Origin: CAYWWY01 sp964462525
Lineage (GTDB): Bacteria > Thermotogota > Thermotogae > MWEM01
Assembly: GCA_964462525.1 (NCBI GenBank)
Contig: CAYWWY010000002.1
Location: 124,001-188,000 of the forward strand
Direction: 5' to 3'
Length of the DNA: 64,000 nt
The position numbers and the translations under genes are program-made. The stretch's first letter is position 1. Each line of letters begins with the position of its first letter. Below the pieces are notes generated by a model, which worked only from the letters and a program-made list of their open reading frames with translations, searched no databases and was not told the origin of the DNA. Shown piece after piece: positions 52,044-60,712 of the stretch.

Positions 52044-53102
52044 TCACCGGAAAGCAACAACTTCATCGATGGGCTTTCGAGATCGGGCCGCGATTTCTCT
52101 TTTCTGATCTTTTTCTGGAAGCTCCGAACCATCCGAGGGATAGCCTAACGCAATCAGCGTGATTAGGATATGAGACGAAGGAATCCCCAACAATCCTTTA
52201 ATCGGAAGCGGTTCATAACCCGCTACAGGGTGCGCAACGAGTCCCATTTGAGTTGCTTGGATCATAAGAAATGCAGAAGCCAAACCCAGATCAAACAAGA
52301 GATAGGCCCGATCATCCGATAATTGGCAGTCAGCGGAAGGATTTCCATGAACGCCAATCAGAACGGGAGCGCTTCGCATCCATCCATTCCCTGCCATCAG
52401 ATGCGGATAAATCTGTTCCCGAACTTGTGGATCAGAGATCACTTCAAAATGCCATGGCTGGTTGTTCGAGCATGATGGAGCCAAATGAGCGCTCTTTATG
52501 AGCCGGTCCAACATGTCTCTGGAAATGCGATCCTTCCGGATTCCTCGGTATGCGCGCCGATTCTCAATAGCAGAAAGGATGGATCGATCTTGATCCATGA
52601 CCCTCTTCAAAAATGATGATACCTCATCGTCGTGACCGGATACCTTAACTTGATCCCATTTTGCGCGAATCATACCCCATGGATCAAATACAAAGCTCGT
52701 TCTCTTTACCATACCTCCGATTCCAGCGGAGCCAAGGGCTTGAGAAAGTGTTCCATCGTCGCTCAACAGTTCAATAGTCAATCCATGCTTTGACCGGAAT
52801 TTCGCCAGGGTGCTCGGACTGTCTCGTGATACTCCGATCCACAAAACCCTCGGATCCTCTTTCCCTTTCACTTTTGGGACAATTGATCGAAACTCTTCTT
52901 CTGAGTCTCGGTAGTCGAACTCGAGAGAAAAGGTGGGTTGAATATCCGAAAAAGCGATGCATTCTTTAGTGCACCCTGGCGTAAAGGCTTTTGGAAAGAA
53001 AAAGAGAACGCCATATTTCCCTTTAAGCTGAGAATGAGTGATCCATTCTTCCCGATCATTCTGCAGTCGAAACTCTGGAATTCGTTCCATTTTCATCACC
53101 AT
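52044..53102 (-). CDS. Peroxiredoxin-nitroreductase hybrid protein
   Basis: A 352-residue fusion. The N-terminal BCP/PrxQ-type peroxiredoxin (about 1-165) has the peroxidatic Cys44 in FTPGCTKEC and a possible resolving Cys48. The C-terminal FMN nitroreductase (about 178-340) starts AIENRRAYRGIRKD and has APSCSNNQPWHFEVI and a closing LGYPSD. The flavin domain may supply electrons to reduce the peroxidase from NAD(P)H, as reported for a Thermotoga hybrid. ATG at 53102 chosen by its AAAGGAG site; an in-frame ATG upstream at 53117 lies before that site. Divergent from glnS. Confidence 0.9.
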   Translation of the reverse strand: MVMKMERIPEFRLQNDREEWITHSQLKGKYGVLFFFPKAFTPGCTKECIAFSDIQPTFSLEFDYRDSEEEFRSIVPKVKGKEDPRVLWIGVSRDSPSTLAKFRSKHGLTIELLSDDGTLSQALGSAGIGGMVKRTSFVFDPWGMIRAKWDQVKVSGHDDEVSSFLKRVMDQDRSILSAIENRRAYRGIRKDRISRDMLDRLIKSAHLAPSCSNNQPWHFEVISDPQVREQIYPHLMAGNGWMRSAPVLIGVHGNPSADCQLSDDRAYLLFDLGLASAFLMIQATQMGLVAHPVAGYEPLPIKGLLGIPSSHILITLIALGYPSDGSELPEKDQKREIAARSRKPIDEVVAFR

Positions 53103-53134
53103 GTCCACTCCTTTCATACCCCTTTTTCTCGGTA

Positions 53135-53164
53135 ATTATACCTGATTGCTCGTCTCTTTTCCAA
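53135..53164 (-). promoter_or_regulatory. Promoter of the peroxiredoxin-nitroreductase gene
   Basis: Minus-strand TTGGAA (53164-53159), an 18-base spacer and TATAAT (53140-53135), the latter preceded by AGG. It lies back to back with the glnS promoter. Confidence 0.55.
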
Positions 53165-53172
53165 AACAAGGA

Positions 53173-53201
53173 TTGCATGAAAAGCGAGATTGTGGTATAC
53201 T
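53173..53201 (+). promoter_or_regulatory. Promoter of glnS
   Basis: TTGCAT at 53173-53178 and TATACT at 53196-53201 are 17 bases apart, with TGG before the -10. Confidence 0.7.
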
Positions 53202-53245
53202 TCGCCATGAATTGCTCATTATAGACTGATAAGGAGGTGTTTCCC

Positions 53246-54916
53246 ATGAAACCGGTAAACCGAAGTCCTAGGAATTTCATTGAACAGATTATCATGGACG
53301 ACCTAAAGAGCGGAAGAATCCAACAAATCCGAACTCGTTTCCCGCCGGAACCGAATGCGTACCTTGGTATCGGTCACGCAAAATCCATCTGCTTAAATTT
53401 TGGGTTGGCGAAGGATTTTGGTGGTACATGTAATCTTCGTTTTGATGATACCAATCCCGCCAAAGAAGAAGAAGAATATATGGAATCGATGAAAGAGGAT
53501 ATCCGCTGGTTGGGGTTTGAGTGGGATCAACTCTGTTACGCATCGGACTATTTCGAGCAATTCTATCAATGGGCTCTTGAGTTAATCGATAAAGGGTTGG
53601 CTTATGTAGATCATCAATCTGTGGAAGAAATCCGCAAAAACCGGGGGACTGCTTCTAGTAAAGGAACTGAATCTCCATGGCGCAATCGAAGCATTGCAGA
53701 AAACCGTACCCTCTTCGAACGGATGCGGGCTGGATCAATGGGGAATGGAGAATGTGTGCTTCGGGCAAAGATTGACATGAGTCACCCAAATACCCAAATG
53801 AGAGACCCGATCTTATATCGAGTCTTGCACCAATCTCATTATCGAACCGGAGATCGATGGTGCATATATCCAATGTACGACTTTGCCCATGGATACGAAG
53901 ACGCCATTGAAGGAATTACTCATTCTTTATGTTCCTTGGAGTTCGAAGACCATCGACCTTTATATGATTGGCTACTGGACAATGTATCTGTTCCTTCACG
54001 ACCGAGACAATATGAATTCGCTCGGCTCAATATTAGCTTTACCGTTATAAGCAAACGGCTGTACCTTGAGATGGTGAAACAAGGAATTGTGAATGGATGG
54101 GATGATCCTCGGATGCCTACCCTCAGAGGTCTTCGAAGAAGGGGGTTCACACCGACCTCGATCCGGAGATTCTGCCAAGAAGTTGGGGTTGCCAAAGCGG
54201 ACAGCATTGTCGATTACGAATTTTTGGAGTATATTATTCGCGAAGAGCTAAATAAAAGCGCACCAAGGGTCATGGCTGTCCTGAACCCGCTCAAGGTGAT
54301 CATCGAAAACTACCCGGAAGGAATGGTTGAAGAACTCCCTGCTGAGAACAATCCCGAAGATCCGACCGCTGGCGAAAGAAAAATCCCTTTTTCTCGAGAA
54401 CTGTACATTGAAGCTGACGATTTTATGGAACACCCTCCCAAAAAATACTTCCGTCTTTCCCCTGGTGCGGAAGTCCGGCTCAAACACGCGTATTACATCA
54501 CATGCAACGAGATTTTGAGGGATACTGAAGGGAAGATTGTTGAACTTCGATGCAGGTACGATCCCGATTCCCGTGGGGGAGGCACGCTTGATGGAAGGAA
54601 AGTGCGAGGGACTTTGCACTGGGTCAGCGCCAATCACGCCTTAGAAGCTGAAGTGAGACTCTATGACAAGCTGTTTACGCTTCGGAATATGGGGGAAATG
54701 GAAGAAGGAAAAGGATATAAGGACTATCTCAATCCTCAATCGCTCATCTGTCTTCCAAATGCTCTTATCGAACCGTCCCTTAAAAACGCAACGGTTGGAG
54801 ATTCATTCCAATTCCTCCGCCAAGGGTATTTCACCGCTGATCCAGACTCAACCAAGGAAAAACTTGTATTTAACCGTATAGTAGCTTTGAAAGATTCTTG
54901 GAAAAAACAACAATAA
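53246..54916 (+). CDS. glnS: Glutaminyl-tRNA synthetase
   Basis: A 556-residue class I synthetase that charges tRNA-Gln directly. The HIGH-like motif is PPEPNAYLGIGHAKS, the KMSKS-like loop is VISKRLY, and YDFAHGYEDAIEGITHSLC and the WDDPRMPTLRGLRRRGF segment are diagnostic of GlnRS against GluRS; two C-terminal anticodon-binding beta barrels follow. AAGGAGGTG at spacing 6 fixes the ATG. Many bacteria lack GlnRS and use GatCAB instead; the bacterial enzyme is widely thought to have come from eukaryotes. A bidirectional terminator follows. Confidence 0.95.
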   Translation: MKPVNRSPRNFIEQIIMDDLKSGRIQQIRTRFPPEPNAYLGIGHAKSICLNFGLAKDFGGTCNLRFDDTNPAKEEEEYMESMKEDIRWLGFEWDQLCYASDYFEQFYQWALELIDKGLAYVDHQSVEEIRKNRGTASSKGTESPWRNRSIAENRTLFERMRAGSMGNGECVLRAKIDMSHPNTQMRDPILYRVLHQSHYRTGDRWCIYPMYDFAHGYEDAIEGITHSLCSLEFEDHRPLYDWLLDNVSVPSRPRQYEFARLNISFTVISKRLYLEMVKQGIVNGWDDPRMPTLRGLRRRGFTPTSIRRFCQEVGVAKADSIVDYEFLEYIIREELNKSAPRVMAVLNPLKVIIENYPEGMVEELPAENNPEDPTAGERKIPFSRELYIEADDFMEHPPKKYFRLSPGAEVRLKHAYYITCNEILRDTEGKIVELRCRYDPDSRGGGTLDGRKVRGTLHWVSANHALEAEVRLYDKLFTLRNMGEMEEGKGYKDYLNPQSLICLPNALIEPSLKNATVGDSFQFLRQGYFTADPDSTKEKLVFNRIVALKDSWKKQQ

Positions 54917-54948
54917 AAAAGGCCGGCTCGGAAGCCGGCTTTTTTTAT
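54915..54948. terminator. Bidirectional terminator after glnS
   Basis: Stem GCCGGCT/AGCCGGC, loop CGGA, flanked by an A-run and a T-run. It can serve glnS and the minus-strand gene ending at 54968. Confidence 0.9.
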
Positions 54949-54967
54949 TCGTTTATTTTTTACCCAT

Positions 54968-56116
54968 TCAACCAGTCGGATTCCTTTGATCGACCGTAGT
55001 AAATCTTCCCATTTTCTTTAGGGATTTTCCCAATCGATCGATACCGATAAAAGCATTTGTCATAATAATGAGGGGGTTCTGATCCTTCACATCAATTCGG
55101 ATCCCTGATTCCTTCCGAAACCCCTGGGCCATTGCCATCTGTGTGGAAAGGGAACCATATCGTCCAAACAGAAGAAAGAGACCAAGCATCCATGGAGGAA
55201 GCCCTTTTTCGTAACTTCCTACAGCAATAATATCGTTCCAAAGTACGGTTCTCTTCCCTTTCAAGGAATTCTCCACGATCCCGTCTTCATTGATTTTATA
55301 CCATAGAGTCGCATACCACAGACCAACAAAAAGAAGAAGCACCCCAAACAGGCCAAGAATCCAAAGGATAATTGCGATGGGAAAAAGGAACCATCCTTCC
55401 CAAACCAATAGAACCCGACCGATCCAAAAAAAACCAGTGGTCAGGATGACACCTGCAATATCTGGTCCGAGAATAGCGGGACCCTTCTGATAATAGAGCG
55501 CATCCGGAGCAAGACGGCGGCGGGGAATAAGCAAATACAGGAGAATCCCGGCAACGAGAAAAATAATCCCGGTGGTCCGCTGAGGGAATAACAGCCAGTC
55601 TGGTGGCGAAGGAGAAAAGGCGATTGCATCTTCACCCACCCAACGGTTGATTCCAAGATACAACACATTGCCAGCCTCTGAATGCATCTCAACAAACAAT
55701 ACAGTGCCCTGATTGGAAAAAGACTCAGCCACTGGGATTTCGGACGGGAGAAAGTAATAGTAGGTTGAGTACCCCGAAGGAACGGCCCGATTCGCATAAA
55801 CAGACGGTTCCCTACGAGTAACGGAAGAATCGAGATCCCGATAGAGATGGAGCCAGTATGGATCTCCGGTTTGCTCAAGACGGCCTTCAGTCTGCGCTTG
55901 AATGTAGGCATCGAGCGTCTCGTAGTTTGCTTGTTGCCACCCGGGTCTCCGCGAAAGCTCTTCAGAAAAGTCGATCACATGCACCCGATAGATTTCAGAT
56001 ACAGGATTCCAGATCAACCAAATACCGATAATCAGACCCGCAATAAGGAATCCCCTTCTGGTAATTTCCATCCAGCGGACCCGATGATGATCCATTTCTT
56101 TCCGCTCTCTTTTCAT
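54968..56116 (-). CDS. Membrane protein with PH-like domain, last gene of the mal operon
   Basis: A 382-residue protein: one N-terminal membrane segment (about residues 21-38), an outside domain (about 40-175), then three or four membrane segments (about 180-270) and a C-terminal cytoplasmic domain (about 275-375) with INEDGIVENSLKGKRTVLWNDI, which resembles bacterial PH-like domains. No family with a known function. ATG with an AAAGGA site in the malG end; 2 bases after malG, so it is in the malEFG transcript and might help the transporter or the cell envelope. Confidence 0.65.
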   Translation of the reverse strand: MKRERKEMDHHRVRWMEITRRGFLIAGLIIGIWLIWNPVSEIYRVHVIDFSEELSRRPGWQQANYETLDAYIQAQTEGRLEQTGDPYWLHLYRDLDSSVTRREPSVYANRAVPSGYSTYYYFLPSEIPVAESFSNQGTVLFVEMHSEAGNVLYLGINRWVGEDAIAFSPSPPDWLLFPQRTTGIIFLVAGILLYLLIPRRRLAPDALYYQKGPAILGPDIAGVILTTGFFWIGRVLLVWEGWFLFPIAIILWILGLFGVLLLFVGLWYATLWYKINEDGIVENSLKGKRTVLWNDIIAVGSYEKGLPPWMLGLFLLFGRYGSLSTQMAMAQGFRKESGIRIDVKDQNPLIIMTNAFIGIDRLGKSLKKMGRFTTVDQRNPTG

Positions 56117-56118
56117 TG

Positions 56119-58902
56119 CTATCCTTTCTCAGCGCCTTTTGTCAAGCCGCTGACAATATAGTTTTGCATCAGTAAGAATAAAACAACCATAGGAATTGCG
56201 CCCAACAATGCCGCTGCCGTAAACAACCCCCAATCTGTTTGATACGGGCCGTAGGCGAAGGTTTGCAGGCCTACTGGATATGTATAGTTTTGCGGAGATT
56301 GGAGAATAATCCGCGCAAGCAAAAACTCATTAAAAATACCCATAAATCCAAGGATGAACACAACAGATAATACAGGAATCGCCAAAGGAAGCACAATCCT
56401 CCAAAAAGTTTGGAGCCTTGTTGATCCATCGATCATCGCAGCTTCTTCCATGGATGTGGGGATCGTATCGAAATACCCTTTAATCAACCACATGTTGAAT
56501 GCAATGGATCCACCAAGGTAGACAAAGGTCAACCCGCCCAAAGTATCAAGACCCAGAGGAGGAAATAGTTGGCCCAAGAACCGGAGAAGTGAATACAACG
56601 CGATGATGCCCATTGTTGCTGTGGGAAACATTTGAATCAATAAAAGGCCTAGCAAACCGTACTTCCTTCCTTTGAAACGCATACGGCTAAACGGATAAGC
56701 GCCCAGAGAACATACAGCAACTGAAATCAAAGCAACCAAAAGGGCGACAATAATGCTGTTGAACAACCAGCGGACAAACTGCTGCTCAGGCTTTCGGTAC
56801 CAATATTGAGTCATATCAAAAATGAGCCGATCTTGATTCCGTAAGTGTGCCTGAACGGGGCCAAACCCATCTCTTTCCGAAAGATCGCTCACTTTACGGC
56901 CAACCCGGTTGAGAATGGCTGAGATCTCTTCGAACCCTCGACTGAATACCGAATTGATCTCATTGAATTCGGATATAACAATGGGCGATCCGCTCAGTTT
57001 TAATCGAATATAGTACTCAGAAAGCGCTGCAAACGAACCCATTCTTGATTGAAGATTTCTCGTCAATTCTTCCAGGCTATTGTATCCCCTCTCAAAAAGC
57101 GCCATAGTTTCAATCAAATCATAAAGCAAGTAAGACCTTTCCATCCAATCATCCTCCCGGTATGATTGGAGACCACCCAATCCATATGCTTCTCGATGCC
57201 TTCTGATCTGAAGGATATATCGGGAAAGGCTTTCAAAACCCCGGATCTGCTGCAAACCATCCCTCAGGTACAAACTTTCCACCCGAAGCATAATCCACCG
57301 TTGGATCTCAACCCGAGAATTGGCAATCCTTTGCTTTTCTTCAACCTCCCGTCGCATAGATTGGATCTCGGCATCTTTCAAAGGAATCGCTTCCTTTTTC
57401 TCCAAAACCTTCCGCAGGTTATTCTGGATCTGATTCGCTGCCATATCCAAATCTTCCAATCGGGGAAAAAGGACCAAAATCGAATTATTCATGGCCGAAA
57501 TGGAATCTCGCACTTTAGAGTATCCAAGATTCTGCATAACGCTTTCTTCATGGGTAACGAGAGAAACTGTCATTGAATTGAGGGTTTCCAACCCCTGGGC
57601 CAAATCGGAATCCAACAGTTCGATCTGGATTTGGTCGATTAATTGGTTTGTATTCTTGATCGTCGTCAAAAAAGAAGTCGCCCTGGGTACAAAGGATGGA
57701 TCGGATATTGGATCTGTTCGAGAAAAAGTGCTCTCAATGATTAAGAAGGCTTGCTGGAACGCGTGCACATTCATGAGCAGGCTTTTTTGGAGAAAATCCA
57801 GTTTCTCTTCCATCGCCATTTCCTGAAGAAGCAAATCTTGAATTTCCGCCTCAAGTTTGTTCCGCTCTTGCACTTTTGTGTTCAACAACCGATTTGCGGC
57901 TTCGAATAGTTGAATTGGCTGATGGTAATACGCATCATAATGTGTCTGTAGTTGATCAAGGGATTGACGGTACGTTTGCTCATAAGGAATGGTTGCATTC
58001 TCGGCGCTTTGTGCGAGTTCTTTTACCTCCTCGCGTAGTTCATCAAACTGATGAAATACCTCTTCCGATACCATGGATCGGAGTAAAGTCGCCGCACGGT
58101 TCAGAATCCGGATATTCACCTCCCTGTTCCATCGAGAATAAGTAAATCCGGGCTGAAGAAACAACCCTTTTGTATCCTCAATGGCTTGGGCGAGCATTTC
58201 TTGAACTTCCTCCGTGACTTGTGGCATCAAATCGCGCAACGTGCCGCTAATTTGATCAACCGCCGATAAGAGCTCTTCTATTTTGATCTCTTTTGCCTTA
58301 CGCAATCCGGATAATTCGGGAAAGATAGATTCGATTTCCTGAAGCAAAATCGGAGCTCGATCTTCGCTTGCCTGCAAATAGGCAGTCATAAGCTGATAGG
58401 TGTATAAATCGATTTCATCCTGAGCCCAGTTTTGTTGGAGTTGCTGGATAAAGGAATCCAGCCTCTCATGCTCCAATTCCCTTTTCGCTTCAAATTGCTG
58501 ATAGTTGAGGATCTTTTCGGATTCTGTCCATTCGAGAATCCCTTCGAGGTCATTGCTTGCCTGAGCCATTAGGTCGAGACTGTGATCCATTTGGCGAATG
58601 AACTCTTGATTCATCCAGTCAAACTCTCTTTGGAGCTGTGTTTCGCTCATACCTGAGAACCGTTGGGACAGATTCATGAGGTTTTGCATTTCCGCCAACA
58701 AAACAGGGAGGTTTCTTGGGGGCAGGAGCAAATCTTTATAATGTTGAAACGTCGATCTCGTACTGAAAAGTTTGGTCGAGAAAGCAGCGTTATCCCTTCG
58801 AACAGATGTTGTCACGACCCATACGATGGGGAATAAGACGATCGCTACTACCGCGATTAATATGATATGTCGAAGCCAATATATTCTCTTTTGGACCGCC
58901 AT
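56119..58902 (-). CDS. malG: MalG-type sugar permease with a giant insertion
   Basis: A 927-residue protein; ordinary MalG is about 300. The first membrane segment is at residues 11-30, and then about 650 residues rich in E, Q, L and N, with coiled-coil patterns (MNLSQRFSGMSETQLQREF, QRIANSRVEIQRWIMLR), precede the ordinary permease core from about residue 700. The core keeps the EAA loop EEAAMIDGSTRLQTFWRIVLPLAIPV and NSIIVALLVALISV. The insertion follows the first segment and so should lie outside the membrane. Thermotoga MalG (about 833 residues, from memory) has a comparable insertion. It overlaps malF by one base (TAATG). Confidence 0.88.
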   Translation of the reverse strand: MAVQKRIYWLRHIILIAVVAIVLFPIVWVVTTSVRRDNAAFSTKLFSTRSTFQHYKDLLLPPRNLPVLLAEMQNLMNLSQRFSGMSETQLQREFDWMNQEFIRQMDHSLDLMAQASNDLEGILEWTESEKILNYQQFEAKRELEHERLDSFIQQLQQNWAQDEIDLYTYQLMTAYLQASEDRAPILLQEIESIFPELSGLRKAKEIKIEELLSAVDQISGTLRDLMPQVTEEVQEMLAQAIEDTKGLFLQPGFTYSRWNREVNIRILNRAATLLRSMVSEEVFHQFDELREEVKELAQSAENATIPYEQTYRQSLDQLQTHYDAYYHQPIQLFEAANRLLNTKVQERNKLEAEIQDLLLQEMAMEEKLDFLQKSLLMNVHAFQQAFLIIESTFSRTDPISDPSFVPRATSFLTTIKNTNQLIDQIQIELLDSDLAQGLETLNSMTVSLVTHEESVMQNLGYSKVRDSISAMNNSILVLFPRLEDLDMAANQIQNNLRKVLEKKEAIPLKDAEIQSMRREVEEKQRIANSRVEIQRWIMLRVESLYLRDGLQQIRGFESLSRYILQIRRHREAYGLGGLQSYREDDWMERSYLLYDLIETMALFERGYNSLEELTRNLQSRMGSFAALSEYYIRLKLSGSPIVISEFNEINSVFSRGFEEISAILNRVGRKVSDLSERDGFGPVQAHLRNQDRLIFDMTQYWYRKPEQQFVRWLFNSIIVALLVALISVAVCSLGAYPFSRMRFKGRKYGLLGLLLIQMFPTATMGIIALYSLLRFLGQLFPPLGLDTLGGLTFVYLGGSIAFNMWLIKGYFDTIPTSMEEAAMIDGSTRLQTFWRIVLPLAIPVLSVVFILGFMGIFNEFLLARIILQSPQNYTYPVGLQTFAYGPYQTDWGLFTAAALLGAIPMVVLFLLMQNYIVSGLTKGAEKG

Positions 58903-60647
58903 TATCGATTCGTCTCCTCAAAGGCACCGGAAAGCCGAAAATTGACATAGCTGATTCCGGCAACAATTACGAAGATGAAAACCGATATCGCGGCGGCATA
59001 CCCAAAATCTTGCCCCCGCTCACTTTGGAAGGCCAGTTTGTAGGTATATGAAATGAGGATGTCTGTAGAACCCGCATTCGTAATTGAATCCGGCATGGCA
59101 GGTCCTCCTCGGGTAAGAAGATAGATATTCACGAAATTATTGAAATTAAACGCAAACGCTCCAACCAAAAGGGGCGCGACTGAAGTCATCAGAAGGGGAA
59201 GGGTGATTTTCCAAAACTGCTTAAACCGCCGAGCCCCATCAATTGCCGCCGCTTCATACATTGTTTCGGGTATCGATTGGAGCGCGCCAAGACAAACTGT
59301 CATCATATAGGGAAATCCAAGCCAGGTGTTGACAATGAGCACAGCCACTTTGGCCCAAAAAGCATCTCCCAACCAACGAATCGGTTCTCCTCCGAATATT
59401 TGTGTGATTAAGACTTTATTTATGACCCCATAGGTTTCATTAAACCAACCCACGCGCCAAACGAGAACTGAAATAAACGCAGGAATTGCCCACGGAATGA
59501 TCAGGAGCGTTCGATAGACTTTTCGGCCTCTGAGCCGTCGATCATTTAGAACCATAGCCAACATAAGACCAATGATAAAGGTAAACAAGACACTCAAAGA
59601 AGCCCAAACGAAGGTCCAATTGAATATCCGGATAAACGGTCCGCTTAATCTTGGATCTGCAAAGAGTTTCGTAAAGTTTTGAAGGCCAACATAGGTCACA
59701 TAACCCCCGACAATAACCCTAGAGCCATCATCCTGTATTTCGTAGAAGTTCCCATCTCTTTCTTCCAATGTCCTTCCCGTGAGCGTATCAACAAATACGG
59801 TTCGCAAAACAGCTTTCCCGTCAACCTCATATGTTTTCGTGTCCAAAACATATTTCTTCTGAACCGGAATCATTTTGCGGAACCCATATCGCGTACCAAA
59901 TCGGATATTGGGTAAGGAAGGGTGGTCGAGGATTACTTTGTCCAAAAAGCGCGCATATAAATTGCTTACAAAAAACCGTTGATTGGGAAGGGTGGTCGGA
60001 TCTTCAAAACTAAAAAAATAATCGTAAACGACTGTCTGACCCGCTACCGTCTCTTCAATCGCTATGTATTGGTCGGGTTCTCGAAAAGAACGAACGAGTT
60101 GATATACCTTCCCATCAATCGTAGCTTTATCATTTGCCACTCTCTGATAGTTTGATCGGGTAAGCGTCGGAATTCCGTTTACATCAACGCTTTCAATTAT
60201 GGGGGTAGTGGCAAGGAACAGCGTATCTTCGTGATAGAGGAGCAAAACAAACTTCTCAGTTGGGTGTAGGTCTTTGATTTGCACAAAGACGCTGTAGGAG
60301 TATACTTCTCCCGTATCCAATGGAGCATATTGCTTCAAAAGAGACTCAACCACCTGGTCCCGGGTGAAAATGTGACCGGTTCCGTAATTAGTGAACGCAA
60401 CATCCACTGTATAGTAGATGGGATACAGAGTAAGCACAAAAAGCAGAATGAGCGCGGGAATCGTGTACCGATACGGATAACCTCCCGGGCGGATGATCAT
60501 CCAGTCAATCGCTATAATCAAAATAACCAAAATGACCCCTAATCCTGGCATACCGCTTCCAAAAAGGGATATAGCGCTCCAAACCGCAACCGCGTTGAAT
60601 ATCGCTAGGAGTATCCAGCCCAGGACCTTGAAGAACGCATAGAGCAC
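58902..60647 (-). CDS. malF: MalF-type sugar permease
   Basis: A 581-residue permease for maltose or related sugars. Two N-terminal membrane segments and PYRYTIPALILLFVLTLYP come first, then a large outside P2-like loop (about residues 85-345), and the core with the EAA loop YEAAAIDGARRFKQFWKITLPLL. The start is a GTG at 60647, 7 bases after GGAGG; another GTG two codons earlier is too close to that site. Follows malE after a hairpin. Confidence 0.9.
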   Translation of the reverse strand: MLYAFFKVLGWILLAIFNAVAVWSAISLFGSGMPGLGVILVILIIAIDWMIIRPGGYPYRYTIPALILLFVLTLYPIYYTVDVAFTNYGTGHIFTRDQVVESLLKQYAPLDTGEVYSYSVFVQIKDLHPTEKFVLLLYHEDTLFLATTPIIESVDVNGIPTLTRSNYQRVANDKATIDGKVYQLVRSFREPDQYIAIEETVAGQTVVYDYFFSFEDPTTLPNQRFFVSNLYARFLDKVILDHPSLPNIRFGTRYGFRKMIPVQKKYVLDTKTYEVDGKAVLRTVFVDTLTGRTLEERDGNFYEIQDDGSRVIVGGYVTYVGLQNFTKLFADPRLSGPFIRIFNWTFVWASLSVLFTFIIGLMLAMVLNDRRLRGRKVYRTLLIIPWAIPAFISVLVWRVGWFNETYGVINKVLITQIFGGEPIRWLGDAFWAKVAVLIVNTWLGFPYMMTVCLGALQSIPETMYEAAAIDGARRFKQFWKITLPLLMTSVAPLLVGAFAFNFNNFVNIYLLTRGGPAMPDSITNAGSTDILISYTYKLAFQSERGQDFGYAAAISVFIFVIVAGISYVNFRLSGAFEETNR

Positions 60648-60667
60648 CTCCACACCTCCCCTAAATC

Positions 60668-60700
60668 AAAAAGGGATGGCCTGCGCCATCCCTTCTTTTT
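60668..60700 (-). terminator. Intercistronic terminator between malE and malF
   Basis: Perfect stem GGGATGGC/GCCATCCC, loop GCAG, followed by TTTTT on the minus strand. It should let most transcripts stop after malE. Confidence 0.85.
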
Positions 60701-60712
60701 GTTTCGGACCGA

